64,000 bases of DNA from Salinibacterium sp. PAMC 21357 (lineage in GTDB: Bacteria > Actinomycetota > Actinomycetes > Actinomycetales > Microbacteriaceae): the NCBI RefSeq assembly GCF_000247645.1, contig NZ_AHWA01000002.1, positions 434,001 to 498,000 on the forward strand, in the 5' to 3' direction. Both the position numbers and the translations under genes were made by a program. The notes under the pieces are model-generated. The model was not told the origin of the DNA and searched no databases. It worked only from the letters and a program-made list of their open reading frames with translations. Positions 11,153 through 19,269 of this stretch are shown here, piece by piece. Every line of letters starts with the position of its first letter. Within the stretch, counting starts at the first letter, position 1.

Positions 11153-11971
11153 TTACTGCACAACCGCAAAATCCCAAGGGTCGGTGCGCAACTCGCTCAC
11201 CGTGATCGTTACTTCTGGAAGCAGCGCCTGCAACTCAGTAGCTGCGGCTTCTAGCCACAACCATTCGCTTGCCCAGTGCGAAACATCGACAAGCGCGGGG
11301 CCCTGCATGAGACGAGCATTCTCTCGCGCCTCAGACGCGGGATGATGTCGCAAATCGCTCGTGATGTACACATCAGCGGCAAGCACGGCAGGGTCATTCA
11401 AGTATGCGTCACCCGCTCCCCCACACAGCGCCACAGACTGAACAACCTGGTCAAAATCGCCAGCAACACGGATTCCGGACGCCGTTGGTGGCAGAATTTC
11501 GCCAATGAGACGAGCGAGCCGGCCCAGCGTCATAGCCTCCGGCAGTTTTCCGGTGCGGCCGATCCCGCGATCTGGAGTCTCTCCGACCACGATGGGGGCG
11601 ACATCCGTTAGCCCCAATTTCGCCGCGAATCGTCCGGAGGTTCCGGTCTCGACGACATCCGCATTGGTATGAGCGGCAATCAGGGCACACTCTGCTCGCA
11701 CGAGCTTTGTGAGCACTGCACCCTTGTAGCGGTCGCTAGCGATCGAGGTGACACCCCGCAACAGCAAAGGATGGTGAGTGATGAGCATGTCTACACCCTC
11801 ACCGATCGCTTCGTTCACGGTGTCGAGCACGGCATCAACTGCGAGCGATATACGGTTCACTGGGGCATCAAGATCGCCCGCAACGAGCCCAACCGCATCC
11901 CACGATTCGGCGCCCGAAGACGGCCAAAGTTGTTCGGTTACAGCGATGACATCCGCGACAGTAGTAGACAC
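11153..11971 (-). CDS. Nif3-like dinuclear metal centre protein (GTP cyclohydrolase 1 type 2 homolog)
   Basis: A 272-aa NIF3/YbgI family protein, which forms a toroidal hexamer with a two-metal site; its physiological role is unsettled. Metal ligands are visible in ITHHPLLLRG (two His), AAHTNADV (His, Asp) and near the C-terminus in LVDVSHWASE (Asp/His/Glu). The GTG start at 11971 (MSTTVADV) is supported by the spacing of an upstream TAGACT box. It follows the giant permease gene by 9 bp on the same strand and precedes the zinc-ribbon-family gene. Confidence 0.9.
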   Translation of the reverse strand: MSTTVADVIAVTEQLWPSSGAESWDAVGLVAGDLDAPVNRISLAVDAVLDTVNEAIGEGVDMLITHHPLLLRGVTSIASDRYKGAVLTKLVRAECALIAAHTNADVVETGTSGRFAAKLGLTDVAPIVVGETPDRGIGRTGKLPEAMTLGRLARLIGEILPPTASGIRVAGDFDQVVQSVALCGGAGDAYLNDPAVLAADVYITSDLRHHPASEARENARLMQGPALVDVSHWASEWLWLEAAATELQALLPEVTITVSELRTDPWDFAVVQ

Positions 11972-11977
11972 GCTTTC

Positions 11978-11983
11978 AGTCTA
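11978..11983 (-). promoter_or_regulatory. Candidate leaderless -10 box of the Nif3-like gene (TAGACT)
   Basis: TAGACT on the minus strand ends 6 nt before the GTG at 11971. Its first three bases are the TAG stop codon of the upstream giant gene, so stop and promoter element share bases. Confidence 0.5.
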
Positions 11984-14900
11984 GGCGTGGCGGGTAGCGC
12001 GCTCCGAACTACCTGCCTCTTGATGGCGAATCGCAGGGATACCGGCAACGAGCGGGGTCAGGATGCCGAGGACAAGCGCAACGAGCACACCAAGGTCGGT
12101 TGCTGCCAGCTCGGAGTTGAGGTCGACGCCTAGCGCGACGAACCCATAGCCTTGCCACGAGAGCCAACCAATTGTTGCGCTTGTCAGCGCAAACCCGATT
12201 GCCGAAATCGCGAGGAACGCGCTGAGGTTGACCCAACGAACATCCGCGTAAATTCCGCCGCGAGAGGTCAACGAAGCACTGTCTAGTCGACGGTTGCGAA
12301 TCATTGTCTCTGCAGCGAAAATTCCGACCCACGCTGCTGTCGGAACCGCAAGAGTCGTAGCCACGTCGCGGAAGAGTTCGTTAATTCCCCCATCGATACC
12401 GAAAGCGAACAGGATGGCCAACGCACCCAACAGCACGCCGACGATCACGATTGACCACTGCCGCGGAAGGCGTACGCCAACAGCCTGGAGTGCGAATCCG
12501 CCCGAGTAGAGACTCAATGTGATGCCCGAGAGCAGACTGAGTGCCGCGGCCAGGAGCAGCGGGATCGGATACCATCCGGGCAGCAGAGTCAGCAAGGTGT
12601 CGAGAGGTGATCCCAAGAAATCGCGGGCGATTGCCGGATCGGATGCTGCCAGAAGTGCGCCGTAAGCGATGAGCACGAATGCGGGCAGTGTCGCGCCGAA
12701 CGAGGCTGAGAGTGCCGAAGCTGCTCCACTCGACGACGTGCGTTGGTAGCGCGCGATATCGGCGCCACTGTACGCCCAGACCAAGCCCAAGAAGCTAAAC
12801 ACGAGCACAGCGCCGGTGAGGGTAAGCAGCCAAGAGCCATCGGGAGTCGTGAGCGCCTGAGCTACATCAATGTACTGAGCGGTAAAAGCGATGAGCCCGA
12901 CAACGAGCACTCCGGAAATAATGCTCAAAATCAACTGGATGCGCGCAAAGAGCGGGTAGCCAGCAAACGCGATAACCAGCGCAACCAAGAACGAAAGTGC
13001 CAAGGCAATGAGGAGAAGCTGACGATCGCCCAATCCAACATTGAGATCAGAGCCGATGAGCACGATAGTGACCGAGGACGCCAAAACCCAGAGCAGCACT
13101 GCGCCCCAGAAGAGTCGTGCGACCAATGCGATGACCGACGGAACCACGTTTCCGACCACGCCAAACGCGGATCGGGAAATCACCATTGTTGGCTGTCCGC
13201 TGCGCTTGCCCGCGAGCGTCGTGAGCCCTAGCGGGATGAAGGATAACGCCACGCCAGCCAGAATTGCCACGATTGATTGGCGAAGACTCATTCCCACCGC
13301 GAAGACGGCAGCACCGAGACCGAGACTCACAATCGACGAGTTCGCCGCAAACCACAGCCAGAACATCCGGGCCGCTTGGCCCACGCGGCGATCCATGGGA
13401 GTGGGCTCGAGGCCACTCTCTTCGAGACTAAAAACCGGCTGAGCGGTCGGAGCTACGTCTCCGAGACCAAGAGGTTGTTGGCTCACGCGTGCGTTTGAGA
13501 GCAACATCGGTTGCGGGACCGCTGCAGAATCTGTTGCCTGCGGTGCAGCGACGCTCGGTGCGTTCGAAACAGGCGCTGACGGTGAAGCGACAGACGGTGC
13601 GGCGATGTGTGCCGCGGCAGCAGAACCGGCGATGCCGGCAGCAGCACCCGCAGCGAAGGGGATCGGATTGCTGTCGAGAGAGGTGTCGGGCGCGGCTAGA
13701 TCGGAGGAGTCGGTCGAGCGATCGCTCGCGTCTACAGCCTCATCCGTCTCCGCTTCCTGCATTGCGTCGGTGATCGTGACTGATCCGGTCTGCACGTCCG
13801 AGAGTGGGTCACCCTGTTGAACAGGGCTCTCGGGCTCGGCGATGAACAGATCAAGCGGATTAACGTCGTCGTCCTCGGGCTCATCGTCGATGACATCGAC
13901 GTCATCCGTCTTCAGCAGGTCGTCAAAGCTAACCGGAGCGCTGGGCACATATCGCGGAGTTTCTTGAGACGCGAAGCTAAAGGTGGCGGATGCTGCCTCA
14001 GTTTCGAGATCCTCGACCGCAGTGTCGCTATCGACCGCTGTTGTGTCCGCTGCGTTGTCGCTGAATGCTTCAGTGTCGGTCGCTAGCGGTTCGGACGTTG
14101 CTGCCGACGCAGACTCGGAAGGCACATCGAGGCCGAAAGCAAACGGTGGCTCGGCTTCGGGCTCTGCGATGGGTGCCGCCGCGCTTGCGGATGCCTCTGG
14201 CTCTCCAGAGATCGGAGGAGTGAAGCCAAAGTCGCCGAAAGAGACATGCTCATCAAGATTTGAGCGAGGTGTCGACGGTGCGGTAACCGGCTCGACGAGG
14301 GCCGGAGGGGCGAAAGGAATTTCGTCGTAGTCGCCGTCCTCATCGAGAGGAAGCTGCGGAGACGGCGCAAAACGACTGGCCTCTGGGGCGCTGAAATTGT
14401 CATCAATTGGCGGCGCAGTGGGTTCTTGAGGCGATGCGATGCCGCCCAAGCTCAAGAGTCCGGATTCCGCGTCGAAATGGGGCACGACCTGTTCAGGCCC
14501 AGTCTCGATCGCGGAAGCCGTTTCGGCTTCGGCTTCGGACGGGGCTTCGGCTTCGGCTTCGATCGCAGAATCAGAGTCGGCGTCTTCTTCAGTCGTTACC
14601 TGCCCTGTCGGGGCAACGTCAGCCAGCAAGCCCACCCCGGGCGCGATTACCGGTGCCGATTCCGATTCCGATTCCGATTTCGAATCGTCAACTTCTTCTG
14701 GCGCAGGCTCTGGTGTCGGTGCGGCGAACTGAGCGACATCAGGGACGCTGGCGTGAGCGGAGTCATCCGCACTGGGCGCGAACCGCGACTGACCGAACGA
14801 TACGTTGTCGGACTCCGAAGCACGGGGGCTAACCGATTCCGGTGCCTGCATGCTTTCGGTTGTCGGCCCTGATGGGCTATCCGCATCTTGGAATGGAAGC

Positions 14901-17900
14901 GTGATCGAGCCAGTAGGGTCGGCATGCGCGGCGAACGGAATCTCGTCATCGAAGTCGGCCCCAGGAGACCACGAGTCACTGGGCGGTGGCACCTCCCACG
15001 CTGGCAACTGAACGGCAGGTGTCACGGGAGCAGCGGCGGGGGACGCAGAATTTTCGACCACAGCAGGCCCAGCTGCATCGGTGGAAACATCACTGCGCGG
15101 TGCAGGATCAGCAACCGATGGGCTGGTCGCATCGTCAGCGTCGCCGGCGTCTGCGCGGCCTTGGGAACGAAGAGTCGTCTCCCACTCACGGTATTCACGT
15201 GCGTCTTCTTCGCGCAGGCGAAGCTGAGCTTCGAGCACCTCAATTACGCTCAACGTGCCGGTTGATTGGTTCTCAGGGCTGTCGGCCCACGTCAGTAGCT
15301 CATCGTCGGCCATGGAACGCCGCACAGGAGGCGTCGGAATCTCTGTTTCAGCCGCGGAGACGTCAGGCTCAGTAGTGGGGATTTCGGTAGCAGCAGCGGA
15401 CACTGCATCTTCGCCATTGAAGGCTTTGGTCTCACCAGCAAATTCACCGGCCGCAGGCGGAGCTAATAGGTTGCTCTGGACGACCGCGTCAGCTACGTCC
15501 GCGCTCGGCGCAACAAGAGTCTGGTCGGGTGCCTCGAAGGGTGGCTGCGAGATTGACTCTTCGTCGGCAAGCGTTGATGCTTCCTCGATTACCGGAACGT
15601 CAGTGGACTCGGGCTCTTCAGCGTCCGGTGTCTCATCGATTACTGCGGAGGAGTCGACTGGCTCAAAAGCGTGGAACGGGTTCCACTCCTCAGGAGCGTC
15701 TGAATCGGGAACTTCAGCTTGAGAGATTGGCTCTTCCGCAGACTCTCGCGAGTCGAGGGAATCAGCGGTATCCGTTGACGCGAAAGCGGCAAACGGGTTC
15801 CATTCTTCAGGTGTCGGCGCCTCTGCTGCGGCAGCAGGAGAAGTCTCTGCGTTCGCGTTCGCATCTACCTCGTCTGAGTTGAGCACGTCAACAGGTTCGA
15901 CTTTTTCCGTCGGCACTGCGGCTTCAGCAGGCGCGACGGGCTCAGCTGGCGCGATGGGCTCAGCGGGAGCGAAAGATTCGACAGGACCTGCGAATTCCGA
16001 AGGAGCGAAAATTTCGGCAAGAGCAACTGCTTCTTCAGAAGGTGTCGCTACTTCAGGAGCAATCCCTTCTTCAGAAGCGGTCGCTTCTTCAGGAGCAGTC
16101 CCTTCTTCAGAAGGCGTCGCTTCTTCAACTGCGGTCGCTTCTTCAGACAGGGCAGGCTCGGTCGGTGCCGCGAAAACTTCCGGGTCTTCGGCCGGCTCGA
16201 GCACATCTTCCGTGTTCGACGAGTCATGTTGCGCGAAGGGAGTCCACTTTTCCACTGACGGACCATTCACCGATCCATCGGTAGCGGCGTCCGCGCTGTC
16301 TTCAGCTTCTTCAGCGTCGACAGCCGCCGGTATTTCAGATCCGGAAGGCTCATCCGCGGAATCAAGAGCGAGAGCGTCGTGAGCACTATCAGCCTCACCC
16401 GATGGGACGACGAAGTCGGCTGGCGCGAAGGACTCAGCTGACTCGGATGGTTCTGGCGCTTCTGCCGAAGCCGAGACCACTGTGGCTTCAGGAACGTGCG
16501 ACGAGTCCAAGACCTCAGGCGGCGCTTCTGCCGCAGTTGCATTTTCTGACTCGTTGCCGTGATCGTGAGCGTCTAGGTCCAGACCAGCATCGGCCACATC
16601 AGGCGCGAAGCCTAGTAGTTCGCCGAAGTTTGAGTCCTCGGCACCAACCGGCTCGCTCGCTTCCTTCACGGGGAAAGAGGGATCGTTGTCGAGAGAAGAC
16701 GGCTCGTTGTCGGACGTTTGCGCATCGTACGGTTGATCATCCGTTTGCTTGGGCGCGAATTCTGCCGCTGCCGTTGCGAAAACATCGGCGGGAAACTCTA
16801 GCGACGATGAGCGCTCGACATCGAGACTCGGTTGAGTATTTTGCAGCGGGTCGGGTGCGCCGACTCCGTCGAGGTTCCACATGGGGGCGCCCTCGATTAC
16901 TTCCGCTACCGGAAGCGGAAGTCCGGCGGCGGCAACATCGTCGGCTTCGCTGGCCTCGGGCGGAGTAGCCACGTCGTGGGACTCAGTCGTGTCTGCAGAA
17001 CCGATCGCGTCGCCAATCGAAACAGCTTCGTCGGACGAATTAATCTCCGCAGTGGAGGCATTCTCGTCAGGGGCAAGAACGGCGTCAGGCGACGCTTCGT
17101 TGTCGTCCGAAACATCGTTCTCGTAGGCAGCGGCGGGTTCGTCCTGAAGGTCGGTCTCGCCTAGAGCGGTGGGCTCACTGTCAACCGGCGCTTCGTCGGC
17201 TGCCGTGGCGTCAGCGGTGATTGTGTTTGGCTCAGCGACGACTAGTTCTTCAAGCTCTGGTTCTTCAAGCTCTGGTTCTTCAAGCTCTGGTTCTTCAAGC
17301 TCTGGCTCAACCGTGGCTGGCTCTGAAGCCGCGGTCGCCGGGCTCACGTTTGGTTCGAGCGGTCCGAGCTTCCAGACGTTGTTGGTTTCAGGAGCGTGAT
17401 CTGACGATACGGAGTCGAAAGGATCTACAGCGGGCGATACATCCGCCCACGATGTGTCGTTTACGGTCTCGGCTTGAACAGAATTCGCTGTCGGGTTCTG
17501 AGTCGCGAACAACGCATCGAAATCGAAGTCTTTGGATGCTTCGGGCTCTGCCGATTCGGCGACGTTGTCTGCCTGGTTTCCTGATCCGTCGCCATCGACG
17601 GCGGACTCTGAAGCTGGGCTCAGGTTCAGAGCGACGTCGGTTTCATCTTCGTCATTGCTGACAGGAGGTCGACGTCGAGAAATACGTGACGCGAAGAAGT
17701 CGGGCGTCGTGTAGTCGGCGGGGATTCGGTAAGGATCGTCGTCCTCGGGGGCAGCATCCTTGGGCTCAGGGGCGTCAGGAGCAGGAACCTCAGGGGCATC
17801 CTGGTCGCTGGAGAGCCCGTCAGGGGCATCGAGTTGGGACACCGCCTGTGTGGGATCTGGTGCTGGCGCCATCGCCCAGGGAGGCATGCCCTGGTCGAGC

Positions 17901-18223
17901 GCATCAGAAAGATCGGACCGCTGAAACTCTTCATTCAAATCGATGGGAGCAAAGCTCGAGGCGCTAGGGGGCGGCGCGGGCACATTGGTGGGTTCGTCAG
18001 ACGGCGAATCGCTCGACGCAGTAAAAGCCGCATCCAGATCGAATACTCCGTCACTTGAGGCTTCGCTCGAGTCGACAGGTTTCGTCTTCTCGTCATCGTC
18101 AGCCGAACTATTTACCGGAAAACTTGACGCCGCGCGTCGAGGAAAACGTAGCTCGAAATCTTGCTCTGAAGACGTCTTTTCGTTCGCATCGTTTGCGTCG
18201 TCAACGTCGTCGTGGAATGCCAT
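11981..18223 (-). CDS. Giant 2080-aa protein: ~1600-aa acidic low-complexity N-terminus fused to an NCS1-like permease
   Basis: One uninterrupted reading frame of 2080 codons. Residues ~1-1609 (DNA 13397-18223) are almost entirely Asp, Glu, Ala, Ser, Pro, Thr and Val with scattered Trp/Phe, no signal peptide and no recognisable fold; I predict a disordered, strongly negative chain. Residues ~1610-2080 (DNA 11984-13396) hold 12 hydrophobic segments resembling the NCS1 nucleobase:cation symporter family (cytosine permease type): MFWLWFAANSSIVSLGLG in TM1, VWAYSGADIARYQR in TM6 (compare the family's ADYxRY) and GIYADVRWVNLSAFLA near TM11. Short motifs recur in the tail: EEWNPF twice plus EKWTPF, EIPFA twice plus IPFAAG, SRFAPS twice, and four PELEE units. 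ATG 18223 (MAFHDDVDDA) is preferred over TTG 18229 because a TAAGAT box ends 6 nt upstream. The substrate and the purpose of the tail are unknown. NCS1 proteins are normally 400-550 aa. Confidence 0.85.
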   Translation of the reverse strand: MAFHDDVDDANDANEKTSSEQDFELRFPRRAASSFPVNSSADDDEKTKPVDSSEASSDGVFDLDAAFTASSDSPSDEPTNVPAPPPSASSFAPIDLNEEFQRSDLSDALDQGMPPWAMAPAPDPTQAVSQLDAPDGLSSDQDAPEVPAPDAPEPKDAAPEDDDPYRIPADYTTPDFFASRISRRRPPVSNDEDETDVALNLSPASESAVDGDGSGNQADNVAESAEPEASKDFDFDALFATQNPTANSVQAETVNDTSWADVSPAVDPFDSVSSDHAPETNNVWKLGPLEPNVSPATAASEPATVEPELEEPELEEPELEEPELEELVVAEPNTITADATAADEAPVDSEPTALGETDLQDEPAAAYENDVSDDNEASPDAVLAPDENASTAEINSSDEAVSIGDAIGSADTTESHDVATPPEASEADDVAAAGLPLPVAEVIEGAPMWNLDGVGAPDPLQNTQPSLDVERSSSLEFPADVFATAAAEFAPKQTDDQPYDAQTSDNEPSSLDNDPSFPVKEASEPVGAEDSNFGELLGFAPDVADAGLDLDAHDHGNESENATAAEAPPEVLDSSHVPEATVVSASAEAPEPSESAESFAPADFVVPSGEADSAHDALALDSADEPSGSEIPAAVDAEEAEDSADAATDGSVNGPSVEKWTPFAQHDSSNTEDVLEPAEDPEVFAAPTEPALSEEATAVEEATPSEEGTAPEEATASEEGIAPEVATPSEEAVALAEIFAPSEFAGPVESFAPAEPIAPAEPVAPAEAAVPTEKVEPVDVLNSDEVDANANAETSPAAAAEAPTPEEWNPFAAFASTDTADSLDSRESAEEPISQAEVPDSDAPEEWNPFHAFEPVDSSAVIDETPDAEEPESTDVPVIEEASTLADEESISQPPFEAPDQTLVAPSADVADAVVQSNLLAPPAAGEFAGETKAFNGEDAVSAAATEIPTTEPDVSAAETEIPTPPVRRSMADDELLTWADSPENQSTGTLSVIEVLEAQLRLREEDAREYREWETTLRSQGRADAGDADDATSPSVADPAPRSDVSTDAAGPAVVENSASPAAAPVTPAVQLPAWEVPPPSDSWSPGADFDDEIPFAAHADPTGSITLPFQDADSPSGPTTESMQAPESVSPRASESDNVSFGQSRFAPSADDSAHASVPDVAQFAAPTPEPAPEEVDDSKSESESESAPVIAPGVGLLADVAPTGQVTTEEDADSDSAIEAEAEAPSEAEAETASAIETGPEQVVPHFDAESGLLSLGGIASPQEPTAPPIDDNFSAPEASRFAPSPQLPLDEDGDYDEIPFAPPALVEPVTAPSTPRSNLDEHVSFGDFGFTPPISGEPEASASAAAPIAEPEAEPPFAFGLDVPSESASAATSEPLATDTEAFSDNAADTTAVDSDTAVEDLETEAASATFSFASQETPRYVPSAPVSFDDLLKTDDVDVIDDEPEDDDVNPLDLFIAEPESPVQQGDPLSDVQTGSVTITDAMQEAETDEAVDASDRSTDSSDLAAPDTSLDSNPIPFAAGAAAGIAGSAAAAHIAAPSVASPSAPVSNAPSVAAPQATDSAAVPQPMLLSNARVSQQPLGLGDVAPTAQPVFSLEESGLEPTPMDRRVGQAARMFWLWFAANSSIVSLGLGAAVFAVGMSLRQSIVAILAGVALSFIPLGLTTLAGKRSGQPTMVISRSAFGVVGNVVPSVIALVARLFWGAVLLWVLASSVTIVLIGSDLNVGLGDRQLLLIALALSFLVALVIAFAGYPLFARIQLILSIISGVLVVGLIAFTAQYIDVAQALTTPDGSWLLTLTGAVLVFSFLGLVWAYSGADIARYQRTSSSGAASALSASFGATLPAFVLIAYGALLAASDPAIARDFLGSPLDTLLTLLPGWYPIPLLLAAALSLLSGITLSLYSGGFALQAVGVRLPRQWSIVIVGVLLGALAILFAFGIDGGINELFRDVATTLAVPTAAWVGIFAAETMIRNRRLDSASLTSRGGIYADVRWVNLSAFLAISAIGFALTSATIGWLSWQGYGFVALGVDLNSELAATDLGVLVALVLGILTPLVAGIPAIRHQEAGSSERATRHA
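15905..16160. repeat. Imperfect tandem repeats in the giant gene (SEE/APAEP units)
   Basis: On the plus strand, units such as CTTCTTCAGAAG and GCTTCTTCAGGAGC recur every 18-24 bases at about 16020-16150. GGCTCAGC units recur at 15925-15970. They encode alternating SEE, EEA and APAEP-type peptides. The divergence between units suggests older slippage expansions followed by drift. Confidence 0.7.
17246..17305. repeat. Four perfect 15-bp tandem repeats encoding PELEE
   Basis: TTCTTCAAGCTCTGG is repeated four times without a mismatch. The unit is a multiple of three, so copy-number change keeps the giant reading frame open. On the minus strand it encodes P-E-L-E-E. Identical copies indicate recent expansion. 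Confidence 0.92.
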
Positions 18224-18229
18224 GCACAA

Positions 18230-18235
18230 ATCTTA
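18230..18235 (-). promoter_or_regulatory. Candidate leaderless -10 box of the giant gene (TAAGAT)
   Basis: TAAGAT ends 6 nt before the ATG at 18223 on the minus strand, and no Shine-Dalgarno is present. From here to the tRNA terminator at 18431 I see no other convincing feature. Confidence 0.55.
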
Positions 18236-18430
18236 GGGCGAAGCCAGTACTTTGCGGGGATGACGAGCCGTGCTCAGCACAGATATTCCAGCAAATCTGA
18301 GTACGAGACCAGCGGAGTAGACCGGCGCATGCAGCTCACTCACGAAGATTGCCACCGTAGTCGCTACGCGGCTGGCGACTGCTGCGGCACTCGGCGCTGG
18401 GGAAGCGATCGGAGAGTTTGCGGGAAATGC

Positions 18431-18461
18431 AGAAAGCCCCCGTTGTTGACGGGGGCTTTCT
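18431..18461 (-). terminator. Terminator after tRNA-Val
   Basis: A perfect 13-bp stem (18431-18443 with 18449-18461) with a 5-nt loop lies 2 bp downstream of the encoded CCA end of tRNA-Val. On the minus strand the arm ends in TTTCT. Confidence 0.9.
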
Positions 18462-18463
18462 CT

Positions 18464-18539
18464 TGGTGGGCCCTACCGGGATCGAACCGATGACATCCAC
18501 GGTGTAAACGTGGCGCTCTACCAGCTGAGCTAAAGGCCC
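18464..18539 (-). tRNA. tRNA-Val (anticodon TAC)
   Basis: Cloverleaf on the minus strand: acceptor GGGCCTT with AGGGCCC, anticodon stem CCACG/CGTGG around loop TTTACAC (anticodon TAC), and T arm ATCGG-TTCGATC-CCGGT. The 3' CCA is encoded (18466-18464). Confidence 0.97.
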
Positions 18540-18616
18540 GCAGCGTCGCAATGCGAAGCAGCGCTCGATAATGCTACATGGTTTTTCGTGCCCGCTTCAC
18601 ACCCACCCCAAATCGG

Positions 18617-19090
18617 TCAGCTCCGCCCAGAAGTGAGAGCCACAATTGAGTGTTCATAGTCGGAGAATTGCCGCGCTTCGCCCAGCGCCGCCTCGATCAC
18701 ATCCCGCACCACTCCGTCCTGGTCCACAAGAAAACTCGCGCGACGGGCAAACCCCTTATCTGCCAGCAATACTCCGAAGGCCTCTGCTGTGCGCCCATGC
18801 GGCCAAAAATCAGAGAGCAACGAGAGTTGGATTGCCTCGGCATCCGACCACGCCCGCAGCGTTGCCGTCGAGTCCACCGAGATCACAACGATCTCCACTC
18901 CGGCGCTCGCCGCCACATCATGCCACTCGTTGAGCTGCGCAACTTCATCAGTACACACTGCCGAAAAGGCGAGCGGGACAAAGACCACGAGCACGGCACG
19001 ACGCAACAGGAGCTCACGCAACCGGATGGTCTGCCCATGCTGATTGCGCAACTCAAAGTCGGGCGCCACAGCCCCGATCGTGATCGTCAT
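18617..19090 (-). CDS. Peroxiredoxin, AhpE/1-Cys type
   Basis: A 157-aa thioredoxin-fold peroxidase that reduces hydrogen peroxide and organic peroxides. The peroxidatic site is PLAFSAVCTDE with C46; P39 and Ser43 take the places of the family's P and T/S. There is no second cysteine, so it must use an external thiol, as AhpE does. The FELRNQHGQTIRL start and ASFLVDQDGVVRDV are typical. GAGGGG precedes the ATG. It is divergent from aceE. Confidence 0.92.
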   Translation of the reverse strand: MTITIGAVAPDFELRNQHGQTIRLRELLLRRAVLVVFVPLAFSAVCTDEVAQLNEWHDVAASAGVEIVVISVDSTATLRAWSDAEAIQLSLLSDFWPHGRTAEAFGVLLADKGFARRASFLVDQDGVVRDVIEAALGEARQFSDYEHSIVALTSGRS

Positions 19091-19269
19091 GCGAAACCCC
19101 TCTAGTAACGCCCTCTTCAGTGCCCAGTGTTTACGGCAGAAAATGACTCAGTTCGAATGTTGCCGCATCCGACAACTAGAATCGTTGGGCGTAGTCGATC
19201 CCATCACATCTGCAACCCAGTTGTGACTCGACTCGCACGACTCTGTTCTCTACACGAAAGAGGTCAACG

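Larger units (their letters stand above)
13397..18220 (-). other. Coding region of the acidic disordered domain
   Basis: This marks the part of the giant gene encoding the low-complexity tail, from the ATG to just before MDRRVGQAAR. The N-terminal placement with no signal peptide puts it in the cytoplasm, assuming the even number of helices known for NCS1 proteins. Confidence 0.7.

Noticed and set aside
17246-17305. CRISPR-like array
   Set aside because: The repeats are contiguous 15-mers without spacers, encode PELEE in frame, and no cas genes are nearby.
13489-18058. Many plus-strand open frames of 70-190 codons opposite the giant gene
   Set aside because: They are antisense shadows of a GC-rich, repetitive coding region, have no ribosome sites, and encode Arg/Ser/Gln-rich nonsense, whereas the minus strand has one 2080-codon frame ending in a recognisable permease.
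18320-18436. Possible short plus-strand gene reading LTKIATVVATRLATAAALGA
   Set aside because: The peptide looks protein-like, but no start codon or ribosome site is in frame and it runs into the tRNA-Val terminator.
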